Part shown: positions 48,573-58,470 of the stretch, in pieces | Layout of the letters: every line of letters begins with the position of its first letter | Numbering within the stretch: position 1 is the stretch's first letter | Assembly (NCBI GenBank): GCA_026120185.1 | Contig: JANUWF010003366.1 | Location: 1,178,001-1,242,000, forward strand | Source: Voacanga thouarsii | Lineage: Eukaryota; Streptophyta; Magnoliopsida; Gentianales; Apocynaceae | DNA length: 64,000 nt | Reading direction: 5' to 3' | Translations under genes and position numbers: made by a program | Notes under the pieces: model-generated | Seen by the model: only the letters and a program-made list of their open reading frames with translations | What the model was told of the DNA's origin: nothing | The model's database searches: none

Positions 48573-49283
48573 TGTGTACTCATTATGGTTGTATTTATTA
48601 GTCATTTATACTGAATTATGCTAAATTTTTTATTAGATGACTACTCATTCCTTTTGTTTTTGCCTTGTTTTGTGTAGAATGATAAATAGAAGATGATTGA
48701 AGAAATAAGGTGAAAATAGAGCAAAGAAGCATCAAACTGACGTTGGATATGAAGGAAAATAGGCGCTGATTTGGAACACAGAGTTAAGGAAAACATTCTG
48801 CACATAACAGGAGGCGGTTTGAAAACATATAGGCACCAGTTGCATTAATCAATAGGCAACAGTTTGTCAATTGAAGATGCAATGGTTATTTCCAGAGAGC
48901 TCAACTAATCAGGAGTAGAAACAATAGGACTAATAGGAACCGGGTTAATGGAAAGACAAGTGCCGATTTAGAGTGGAATTTCAAGATCTTCAAGGAAAAG
49001 TACAAAATTTTTAACCTAATCCAACTTAGTTAAATAACATCTCAATGCTTATTAAATTAATCTATCTAATTAATAAAGGTAAGATAATAATTTACACATA
49101 ATCAAAATACTGCCAGAAATCTTTGTATTAGATATTCAAATTTAGATAAAGAAAGTATTAAAATAAAGTTATTCAATTATTTATCCACCATTTCTAGTTT
49201 GTCAAGAGAATTTGTAATCAACCAACTCATCTTCTAGCATAACATGCTAGGATAAAATTATTTTCTATAGTTATATCTTTTTA
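48573..49283 (+). repeat. LTR of W (truncated)
   Basis: Begins TGTGTACTCATTATGG after the polypurine tract. It contains GC-bearing modules ('aggcgctgatttgg', 'aggcaccagttgc') in an A/T-rich context. No CA end or duplication is visible before the Helitron at 49284. A 7 bp perfect inverted repeat CTAGCAT-AAC-ATGCTAG lies at 49234-49250. Confidence 0.5.
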
Positions 49284-49311
49284 CTAGTTTGGATGCCCGT
49301 GCCTTTCACGG
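49284..49311 (-). other. Helitron 3' terminus: hairpin and CTAG
   Basis: Stem CCGTG (49297-49301) pairs with CACGG (49307-49311) around a five-base loop. CTAG is at 49284-49287. This structure is the replication stop signal of Helitrons. Confidence 0.78.
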
Positions 49312-49689
49312 TTTTAAATTTTTAGAATTTTTGTTTATTTTTATTTATGATTTTATTTTGTAAATTTGGTATGGAAAAATTAGTTTAATTTTTATGGAAT
49401 TTTTTTTGGTATAAATGGAGTTGGTAATGAATTTTTTGATTGTATAGTTTTGTGAAAGATTTTATAAATTGTTATGATTTTTTTTAAAAAAAATTGAGAA
49501 ATATTTTTTTTATGAAGTTTATATTTTATTATAAATTATTTTTCCATGAAAATTTGTTTAAAAAAAGTTGTTTGGATTAAAAATTACAAACAAAATTTTG
49601 GTAAAGAAACAGGAAAAGCCCATATATTTAAAGAATTGAATAGGAAAAGCCCAGGTATATTTTTTATACAAAGCCTATGGACAATGGAA

Positions 49690-49920
49690 GGGCATTTTAG
49701 ATTGTCAAAAGAATGGCCCGTATATTTCTTTTCCATTTGGTTTATTTGGCCCAGGTTTTATTTCTTATTAGGGTTTCTTGTTATTTCTTTGTGTATTTCG
49801 GGGATACTTTTTCTGCCGCTGTGTTTTGTTTAAGGAGCTTTAGGGTTCATTAGGGTTTTCATCTCGACTTTGGTTGTTTGAATGCAAATGAAGCTACATT
49901 GGTTTTACAGAAGCATTGAA
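49690..49920 (+). promoter_or_regulatory. Promoter/5' UTR-like segment inside the Helitron
   Basis: It has GGCCCA (49748-49753, a site-II-like element) and three TAGGGTT motifs (49769, 49841, 49851), the telo-box combination common upstream of plant housekeeping genes. These sit just before the gene-like region at 49880-50940 on the same strand. Inferred from motifs only. Confidence 0.35.
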
Positions 49921-50018
49921 TAGGATGTTAAATGGAGAATGTCTCTTCAGATCATTGTAGATCCAGAAAGTAAACACTCGATTGAAGTGAATGAGTATTT
50001 TCTCTTTTTAGTTTCTGT

Positions 50019-50597
50019 TTGTCGTTTGGTTTTCTACGATGTTTTTTTGAACGAAGGTTTTATTTTGATGTAGTGTGTTTTAATTTTTGTGTTTTTTTTA
50101 TGGATTTTGGAATTAAATTGTTTGAAGTTTTTCAAGGTTTTTTTTTTTTTTTTGTTATATATATGTGTTTGGTTTTTGTTGTTAATTTGTCATTTGTATT
50201 ATTCGTTTCGTATCTTGATAATTTTCAGTGTGTTTGTGTTTCGATGGAATTATATAATAATTCTTTAGCCAAATACCAATTAGTTGGAAAGCCTATCTTT
50301 TACCCTTTTATGTCGGAATCTGTTGTGTTGAGCAGTGAAGATTTACATACTGCGAAAGTGCATTATGCTATCCCAGATAAAAGAGCTAATTCTGTTTGTT
50401 TAATTTTGAATGAATCTTCAAGTGATGTTTCTGTGTATTTGGAGATACTGTTACCTGCATGTACTATTAGTGGTTGTGGCGTTGGTTTATATGGGAATTT
50501 GTGGGCTGAGACACATAGTTGGGTTGAATGGCTTGGTTTGATGGAATTTCCTTTGAGTATCATGTTCTTAAGTGAAGATTTATTTAGCTGCTGGTGA
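50019..50597 (+). CDS. Unrecognised ORF, possible captured gene (part 1)
   Basis: A 192-codon ORF opposite in strand to RepHel. The first 75 residues are Phe/Val/Leu-rich, perhaps intron read as protein. The stretch 'LDNFQCVCVSMELYNNS' sits where a 3' splice site (ttttcag at about 50223-50229) could begin the true exon. From there composition is normal ('YQLVGKPIFYPFMSESVVLS', 'HYAIPDKRANSVCLILNE', 'WAETHSWVEWLGLMEFP'). No family is recognised; a faint resemblance to the strand pattern of B3 domains is not enough to name it. The next ORF overlaps its end in another frame, so the two could be one frameshifted or spliced gene. Confidence 0.4.
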   Translation: MSFGFLRCFFERRFYFDVVCFNFCVFFMDFGIKLFEVFQGFFFFFVIYMCLVFVVNLSFVLFVSYLDNFQCVCVSMELYNNSLAKYQLVGKPIFYPFMSESVVLSSEDLHTAKVHYAIPDKRANSVCLILNESSSDVSVYLEILLPACTISGCGVGLYGNLWAETHSWVEWLGLMEFPLSIMFLSEDLFSCW

Positions 50598-50922
50598 TAC
50601 TGAGAGGAAGATGTCATATTTTGTTGACTTTTATGAGCCATTTGTTGTTGGTGTAGTTGAATCTGCTGTTAAGGTAGGGTTACATGTGGATCTTTTTAAG
50701 AAATTTTCTAGGTTTTATAAACTTCAAGTTGGGGCAGATTGTCAGAATGTGATATATTTGTATTATGATACAAATAAATTTTTGCTACATATTCATTTTG
50801 TTGAAAAGAAAACCATTGTTGATGTGATGCTTTTATTTGGTGGCAGTGTGTTGCATAAGGATAAGGCAAAGGTGAAGAAGAGGCTTCGTTTGGAGGAAGG
50901 TGAATGTTCGCGTATAAACTGA
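50572..50922 (+). CDS. Unrecognised ORF, possible captured gene (part 2)
   Basis: 116 codons, overlapping the previous ORF by 26 bases in another frame. The sequence looks like real protein: 'AAGDTERKMSYFVDFYEP', 'LFKKFSRFYKLQVGADCQN', 'VIYLYYDTNKFLLHIHFVE', and a basic/acidic tail 'KAKVKKRLRLEEGE'. No signal peptide or membrane segment. It probably continues part 1 after a frameshift or intron near 50575. Neither part resembles Rep, helicase or the RPA-like proteins some plant Helitrons carry, as far as I can judge by eye. Confidence 0.4.
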   Translation: MKIYLAAGDTERKMSYFVDFYEPFVVGVVESAVKVGLHVDLFKKFSRFYKLQVGADCQNVIYLYYDTNKFLLHIHFVEKKTIVDVMLLFGGSVLHKDKAKVKKRLRLEEGECSRIN

Positions 50923-52381
50923 AGTTGTTTTAGAGGAAAGAAATGCATTTGGTTTTTCTCGTAGTAGTGTTATGTTATGATGTTGTTTTTTAATTTAGAA
51001 ATTTAGTTATTGTGTAGTGAAGTTTCAGTGTATCATCACTTATATGTAATAGTTAGTATGAATATGAAATTTGATTTTTGTTAATGATTACTATGGCTAC
51101 TGTTTATGTTTTGTTTGAATTGAAAGTAGTGCATCTTTGGATTTTATATAAATTGAATCACTGAAAACATAATATATTTGCTAGTACTTAGCTTAATAAA
51201 AATAGTGATTTTATGGTGACTTTACTGACTATTTGTATAAAAAAAAAACAAATAGGTCAACAATTCTGATTTTGTTCTCTGGGCATTTTTATTGAAAGTG
51301 CCTTTTCTTATGCTGTTGTGTGAGGATTTATATTTAAACTACCTTTTATTGTTGCAGCTTTATATGAAATTTGATTTATATCCAAAACTGATTTTGGGTT
51401 ATTATGAGTTTCAAAAGAAAATGGAATTGCCATAGCTGTATATTAAATGGAAGTGCGATAGTGTGAAATTTGATGAAGTTGTAGTTATCAAATATAACAC
51501 ATTTTAATGTTGGTAATTTTGTGAATGAGATAGAAATGTAATTTATGTAATATTGTTTGGTGCAGGACAATGACAAAGCAAGAAAAATGAATCTGATTTG
51601 AAAAAATGGTCCGGTTTTTTTTATTTGTATAAGAATTTTTTTAGTCTATTGTTGCAGTTGACAATTGATTTCCTTTTTTGTGAATTGGTGATGAAAAAAT
51701 TAATTTTGGTTTTAGCTTTGTTCGTTCTTTATGTGTGGTTTTGTTTGTTCATATTTTGGCAAATTTTTTTATACTTTTGGTTTCTATACAGTTTTCATAT
51801 TTTTGTGTTATGTTGCTAATTTGACTTTTGTATTGGAATTTTGTTGGTTTTATTGGAATCAAGTGATTGAATTGGTGGTGAAATGCACAATGATTATTGG
51901 TTTTGTTGGTCAATTGATATGGGAACCTAATGGTAAATTCATCTGTTTTCTATTTTAATTTTTTTTTATTTGTTAAATGTATTTTTTGGTTGGATTTTTA
52001 ATAGAATTTTTCATGTCAGTTGACCAATTTGTTATTGGTTTTGTATTGTTATTATGGTAGTCTGATAATGTGCTTTTTTTGGTTATTTTGAATTACAAGG
52101 TATAAATTTTGTGCAACTTTGTTTTCAAGTAGATGAAAGATGTTCTCATTGGAGTGGGTTTTTAATTTGTAAGTCTTTCTTTGTGTGAATGTTGAATTGA
52201 AGAGGAATATTTCAGAATTGTTTTTGTGATGTAGATATTCTAGCATGTGTCTGTGATTTTATCAGAAAATTCAATAAATGTACATTACTGAGTGTAGTCA
52301 TGGATGTGTTTGTCATTGTTCATTTTATATAATTTTTATTGTTTATTTGTGACTGAGTGGGTTGATACTTTGTGGTGATTT
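50923..52381. other. T-rich Helitron filler sequence
   Basis: No recognisable gene. ORFs at 51598-51819 and 51731-51958 are Phe/Leu-rich products of T-rich DNA. A segment near 51110-51180 ('ttttatataaattgaatcac', 'gaaaacataa') recurs at about 53120, 54290, 55465 and 55880, so the repeat-rich zone begins here. Confidence 0.45.
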
Positions 52382-52829
52382 TGTGCTAAGTATATTGGGT
52401 GTCTATATAAACATGATTGGGAAATCAATCGTTATTTTGCGACGATGGTTCACCATCAGAAGCCCATGTATGCTGCACAATAAAGGAAGCTTATATAATA
52501 TACTGAAAAATAATTTTCTCAAGATCTTTGTTGTTTCATAAAAATGAGCCAATGTTAAATGACCTAACTGCTTTTTTAGATACATAGGAGCTTGAAGAAG
52601 TAGAAATGTATAATTGTTACCATATTTTCAGGTTGATCCAGTAGGAGCTTCATATCAATGATACTATTTTTGTTGGACTCTATCTCTGCAGTATTTATGA
52701 CATATTGAAGAGAAATATGCAGTGAATTGTTTCCATATTTCGTTACCATATTTTTTGACCATATTTAGGACATATTGAAAAAAAACCTTGTTTTGGAAAA
52801 TGGTGAAGGATGAAAACCTTTTTTTGAAA

Positions 52830-52990
52830 AAAAATAGAATGTACTTAATCTGTGAGATTTGGAGTAATTGTGAGGTAAAATTAGATTTACAAATTAGATT
52901 ACAGCATACATTTACTTCATTACACTTAATGTTTTCTTATTTTGAATGTGTTTGTTATTGCCATTTGTTAATCTTTAGTATGTGCAGACC
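52830..52990 (+). repeat. Inverted helicase exon/intron fragment, copy 1
   Basis: Plus-strand 'gagatttggagtaattgtga', followed by 'ggtaaaattag' and a T-rich run to 'cattacacttaatg', matches the minus-strand helicase exon end and intron at 58047-58160. It encodes EIWSNCE in an opposite-strand ORF (52788-52994), the same residues as at the helicase splice donor. Confidence 0.7.
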
Positions 52991-53984
52991 ATGAGAGACT
53001 AAGTTTATATGTTTACCATGCATTGGAATTGTTTCTAGTATACTAACATTTTCAATCTTCAGCTTTGACAGTAGTATCTAATCAGACAAATATTTGGACT
53101 GAAAGTTATTCAATTTTGCATTTTATATAAACTGAATTAGTGAAAACATAATGTATTAATGAAATAATTGTATATCTATTACTGAAAATTCATTTTCTCA
53201 AACTTTTTATTTTCTTATAAAAATATAATCTTTTACCTTAGTTTTTTTAATAATGTGCTATGTATATTGGGTGTCTATATAGACATGATTGGAAAACCAA
53301 TCGGTGTTTTGCAATGATGGTTTACCATAAGAGCCCCACGTATGATGCATAATGCAATCTAGCATTTTCTATGAAAAATACAAAGAAAATGAGTTTATGT
53401 GCTATTTTTTGTTTTTAGAAAATGGTGTTGATAAGAAGCGTCCCAATTTTTTTCGTATTTTCTCTATTTTAATTGATATTGAAGAGTACAGAGTATTTGC
53501 TAGTAAACAAATGTAGTAGATTTAGCATTTCTCTGTGCATTATATAACAAAATAGAAAAATATGGAGTGAATGTACTAGTGTTATTTCTGGGTTTACTGT
53601 ACATGCTGACATATGATCTAAAATACAATTTGTCAATCATATTTCTATTTCAAAATAATAGAAGCATTAATAATTTGAATTCTTCAAGATGCCATTTCTG
53701 CTTGCAGTTGCAGCACTCGAGAGTTTAAATTCCCAATCCAACGGTCTCACCCATTTTTTTTTTCCTTGAAGAAGGAGAAATATATAATTGTTACCATATT
53801 TTCAGGTTGATCCATTAGGAGCTTCATATCAATGATACTGTTTTTGTTGGATTCTATCTCTTCAGTATTTATGACATATTGAAGACAAATATGCAGTGAA
53901 TTGTTTCTATATTTTGTTACCATATTTATGACATACTGAAAAAAACCTTGTTTTGGAAAATGGTGAATGATGAAAACCTTCTTT

Positions 53985-54135
53985 TGAAAAAAAAAAATAG
54001 AATGTACTTAATCTGTGAGATTTGGAGTAACTGTGAGGTAAATTGAGCTTTACAAATTAGATTACAACATATATGTACTTCATTACACTTAATGTTTTCT
54101 TATTTTCCATATGTTTCTTATTGCCATTTGTTAAT
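53985..54135 (+). repeat. Inverted helicase exon/intron fragment, copy 2
   Basis: A closer copy: 'gagatttggagtaactgtga', 'ggtaaatt', 'ttacaaatta', 'cattacacttaatg' and 'tcttattttccatatgtt' follow the minus-strand sequence 58160 to 58046 in order, through almost the whole intron. The orientation is opposite to the RepHel gene. Confidence 0.75.
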
Positions 54136-56991
54136 CTTCAGCATGTGCAGACCATGAGAGAGTAAGTTTATAGGTTCACCATGCATTGGAATTCTTTTTA
54201 GTATACTAACATTTTCAATTTTCAGCTTTGACAGTAGTATCTAATTAGACAAATACTTGGACTAAAAGTTGTTCATGTTTGCATTTTATATAAACTGAAT
54301 CAGTGAAAACATAATGTATTAATGAAAGTAATTATTTGAATTATGTACTAAGTATATTGGGTGTCTATATAAACAAGATTGGGAAACCAATCGGTGTTTT
54401 GCGACGATGATTCACCATCAAAAGCCACATATGATGCACAATAAATTAAGTGTATATAAAGTATTGAATAAGTATTTTTTCAAGCCTTTTATTTAATTAT
54501 AAAAATATTGTGTTTTAGGTTAGTTGTTTTAATACTGTGCTAAGTTTATTGGGTGTCTATATAAACATGATTGGGAAACCAATCGGTGTTTTGCGACAAT
54601 GGTTCACCATCAAAAGCCCACGTATGATGCACAGTGAATTAACTCGAATATATATTACTAAAAAAATCAGTGTTTCAAACTTTTTATTTTCTTAGAAAAA
54701 ATATCATCTTTTAACTTAGTTTCTTGAATATTGTGCTAAGAATATTGGGTGTCTACATAGACATGATTGAGAAACCAATCGGTGTTTTGTGACAGTGGTT
54801 TACCATCAGAGACCCACGTATGATGCACAATACAATCTAGAATTTCCTATGAAAAATACAGAGAAAATGAGTTTATGTGCTATTTTTTGTTTTTACAAAA
54901 TGGTCTTCATAAGATGCGTGCCAATTTTTCGTATTTTCTCTATTTTAGTTTTTATTGAAGATTACAGAGTATTTTGTAGTAAACAAATCTAGCATCATTC
55001 AACATTTGTCTGTGCATTGTATATTTGTGATTCTTGCTTTGTTGGTGAATACGTTAATGGTTCATGGTGATTGTCTTTCATTCATTATAATGCTTGGCAG
55101 AGTATAGTGAACATAGCTAATTCATATGAAGTATGGAGAGAGTACTGACAATTTAAAATTGTAATAAGTTTCACAAAATCTATGAATTTTAAAAGTTTAT
55201 GCAGAGAATAATGGTAGTTTGAAATTGTGGATAGAATATTTGCGTTCTGAAATTGTTTGTAGGATGTACTTATTGTTTTAGAATGCATTGGAATTGTTTC
55301 TAGCATGCTCAGATTTTTAATCTTTAGCTTGTGCAGACCATGAGAGAGTAAGTTTTAATAGATAGCATTTATACATTTTCAAATAATGAGTAGAAGAGTA
55401 TTTCAGCTTTGACAGTAGTATCTAATTACAAAAACATTTGGACTAAAAGTAGTTCATCTTTGCATTTTATATAAACTGAATCACTGAAAACATAAGGTAT
55501 TTTCTATTTTTAGTTTTTTCCAAATTATGAAATGTTATTTTGAAGAAAAGAAGATATAGCTATAGATGTGTTTGTGGTTGTTGGTTTTATATAATTTTCA
55601 TTCTTGCTTTGTTAGTGAATATGTTGATACTTCATGGTGATTTTTTCTTATTCATTATAATGCTTGTCATAGTATAGTTAAGATAGCTAATCCAAATCTT
55701 TCGGTCTTGTCTTAGCCTAGTTAGGGAATGTCATAGGCATCAAATGTTTGTAGTATGTAATTATTATTTCACCATGCATTGGAATTCTTTGTAGTATGCT
55801 GATATTTTCAATCTTCAGCCTTGGCAGTAGTATCTAATTAGACAAATATTTGGATTGAAAGTAGTTCATCATTGCATTTTATATAAACTAAATCAGTGAA
55901 AATATAATGTATTAATGAAATTAATTATTTGAATTCTGTGCTAAGTATATTGGATGTCTATATAAACATGATTGGGAAACCAATCGGTATTTTGCGACGA
56001 TGGTTCACCATCAGAAGTCCACGTATGATGCATAATAAATTAAGTGTAAATAAATTATTGAAAAAGAATGTTTTCAAGTCTTTTATTTTGTTATAAAAAT
56101 ATTGTCTTTTAGGTTAGTTGTTTTAATAATGTGCTAAGTATATTGGGTGTCTATATAAACATAATTGGGAAATCATTCGGTGTTTTGCGACGATGGTTCA
56201 CCATCAGAAGCCCACGTATGATGCACAGTAAAATAACTGTATATATATTACTGAAAAATCATTTTCGCAAACTTTTTTGTTTTCTTATAAAAATATTGTC
56301 TTTTACCTTTGTGTTTTTTAATAATGTGGTATTTTTTGTTTTTAGAAAACGATCTTGATAAGAAGCATCCTAATTTTTTCGTATTTTCTCTATTTTTGTA
56401 GTTATTGAAAATTCTAGAATATTTGGTGGTAAACAAATCTAGCATCATTCAGCATTTCTCTGTGCATCATTATATAAGAAAATAGAAAAATATGGACTGA
56501 ATGTACTGGTGTGATTACTTGGTTTACTGTAAGATGCTGTCATATTATACATTCTTCGATTTTGAGTCAAATACATAATATACAATCTTCTCTGTAAAAG
56601 CATTTTCTCATATTTTTTATTTTCTTGTAAAAATATCATCTTTTACGTTAATTGTTTTTGCAATAGTGGTTTACCATTAAAGGCCCATGTATGATGCACA
56701 ACACAATATAGTATTTTAAATGAAAAATACAATATGAAAATTGAATATATTTTCTATCAAGTTATCAAAACTTTGTTTTGTAGAAAACAGAGTGTTCTTA
56801 GGATTTTTTGACTGTTTATACATACATGAATAGCAAACCAATAGGTGTTTTCTAATAGTATTAGAAATCCACATATAATGCACAACAAAATGTACAATGT
56901 TGTTTTCAAAAGGCAATCTAAAATAATAGAATAGGTACAATAATCATGTATTAAAAATACACAATAGATGAAGAATCAAATGTATTGAACG

Positions 56992-58046
56992 CTAGTATTG
57001 ACAATCCTCTCTAGTTCGCATTATTTTCCAAAAGTAAACTTTCCTGTATAATAAGAATCGATGGAGAAAGAAAGAGTTAGACTGTAGAAATTGAACATAT
57101 GAATGTGAAATTGAAAGATACTCACATGATGGTAGATTGTGAAATACTTCTAGGTATATAATATTTTTTATGTATGTTTTGAATTCTGCATCATCTTCCA
57201 ATGCTAGGATCTTCAATCCATTTGGATTATTTACTCTTGAAACAGCAACATAGAGTTGGCCATGACTAAAAACAGGCTTTGGTAAGTACAATCCAACATG
57301 TTCCAAAGTTTGTCCTTGACTTTTATTGATTGTCATTGCATAGCATATTTTTATTGGGCATTGTCTTCAACGCATTACATATGGCAATTTGCTTTCCGTT
57401 GGAGACATATCAATTCGCGAGATGAATTTGCGTAGCCCAATATGTGATCTTGAAATGATTTTTCCTTAATTACAAATTTACCTATTTGTGTTATGATGAG
57501 CCTTGTTCTATTGCACATTCCTTCACTTTGATTTAGATTCCATAGCAGCATGATTGGAACTCCTACTTTGAGTTCAAGGTTATGATCTGGAATTCCTGGA
57601 AATTGTAAGCTGTTTAAGAATTCCGTTGGATACAAAACATCTTCTCCTGCAACATGTCTAGTTGATTTATCAATGACATCTGAGCTCTTATACTATTGCA
57701 ACTCCTCAGGAATCATTTGCATTATAAAGGCATTGATCGGATCAACTGTTTCATTCCTTGGTGTTAGTATTGCTCTGTTCATTAGATATTTCTTTTCATA
57801 TCTTAGAGCATCGAATCCCTCATAAACTGCATTAACAATTGCTTTAACTGGATTTTCTGTTTCATGCACTGTATATTTCTCTGGTATTTTGATCCAACAT
57901 GGTTCTTTATCAATTGTTCTTGAAATTGAATACTCAGTACCATTTCCAATTCTTAGAATCCAATCTGAGAAATCTTTGAGTGTACGTTCTTTTTCAACTT
58001 CTGATGAACAATTTTGGAGACGCATATTTGTGTTTAATATTAACAC
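56992..58046 (-). pseudogene. Helitron helicase C-terminal part
   Basis: After the intron at 58047-58129 the frame gives 'VLILNTNMRLQ', 'LTPRNETVDPINAFIMQMIP' and, past a TAG at about 57693, '[20 protein letters not shown]' and '[20 protein letters not shown]'. A frameshift near 57400 leads to '[20 protein letters not shown]' and '[20 protein letters not shown]', the conserved C-terminus of PIF1-type Helitron helicases (motifs V and VI). The normal ending is about 57150 ('[10 protein letters not shown]'); the frame runs on to 56992. One TGA in 'YVMR-RQCP' just before also breaks it. The helicase unwinds DNA during rolling-circle transfer. Confidence 0.92.
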
Positions 58047-58129
58047 CTATCAACATATGGAAAATAACAAAATATTAAGTGTAATAAAGTAAATAAATGT
58101 TGTAATTTAATTTGTAATGCTAAATTTAC
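58047..58129 (-). other. Helicase intron 4
   Basis: 83 bp. Donor TGTGAG|GTAAAT and acceptor TTGATAG|GTGTTAA join 'EIWSNCE' to 'VLILNTNMRL' in the frame expected for Helitron helicases. Its sequence is duplicated in inverted orientation at 52.9 and 54.0 kb. Confidence 0.7.
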
Positions 58130-58465
58130 CTCACAGTTACTCCAAATCTCTAAATTGTTTATTGCTAAGTTAACAATTTATGACCTTGTACCTTTGGTAT
58201 TACTAGGAGTATTTGTCTAAAATCACCTCCAAGTAAAACTGTTTTCCCACCAAAAGAATGTTCTTCTTTGGAACCTGGGCATCCACTAAGTATATCCTTC
58301 ATTGTCCTGTCTATTGTTTCAAAAACATTTTTATCCTTCATTGGTACTTCATCCCATATAATTAATGAGCATCTCTATATCAATTCTGCCAACTGAGTTC
58401 CTTGTTTTATTAAACATGTATTATCTCCACTGCACTTTAATGGGATTTTGAATTTGCTATGAGTT
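58130..58465 (-). pseudogene. Helitron helicase middle part (Walker B)
   Basis: Left of S3 the minus strand reads 'THSKFKIPLKCSGDNTC', then after a TAG '[16 protein letters not shown]' (Walker B, DE present), '[20 protein letters not shown]' (helicase motif III region), and then loses frame before 'EIWSNCE' at the intron. It joins the part at 60516-60549 once S3 is removed. Confidence 0.88.
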
Positions 58466-58470
58466 GTTCT

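Larger units (their letters stand above)
45959..49283 (+). mobile_element. Decayed gypsy remnant W (PF20167-like ORF, PPT, LTR)
   Basis: The stretch to the right of X holds a degenerate plus-strand ORF resembling the second ORF of Y, about 1.3 kb of 3' non-coding sequence, a polypurine tract at 48561-48570 and the beginning of an LTR. No gag or pol was found and the left end is undefined, so only the 3' portion remains. 45959-46427 shows no recognisable coding; ORF 46156-46383 is unassigned. Confidence 0.6.
52382..56890. repeat. Array of 97-98 bp double-hairpin repeats (7 full, 2 partial copies)
   Basis: Full copies: 52382-52479, 53254-53350, 54344-54440, 54536-54633, 54732-54829, 55937-56034, 56130-56227. 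Degenerate copies: about 56655-56700 and 56796-56885. Each begins TGTGCTAAGTATATTGGG and ends CCCACGTATGATGCACA or close to it. Inside are GATTGG-GAAA-CCAATC and GATGG-TTCA-CCATC, both able to form hairpins, while the ends TGTGC/GCACA and TGGG/CCCA can pair. Larger shared blocks between copies (for example 'gcagaccatgagaga' and 'cagctttgacagtagtatct') show that longer units were duplicated. Confidence 0.85.

Noticed and set aside
49276..49311. A plus-strand Helitron 5' end (TC... followed by CCCGTGC) at 49276
   Set aside because: Read on the minus strand the same bases give hairpin, nine bases, CTAG and T, a proper 3' terminus, and this agrees with the minus-strand RepHel gene.
50230..50930. 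Naming the captured ORFs as a B3-domain protein, PCNA or RPA-like protein
   Set aside because: Only vague similarity of pattern; no diagnostic motif could be matched by eye.
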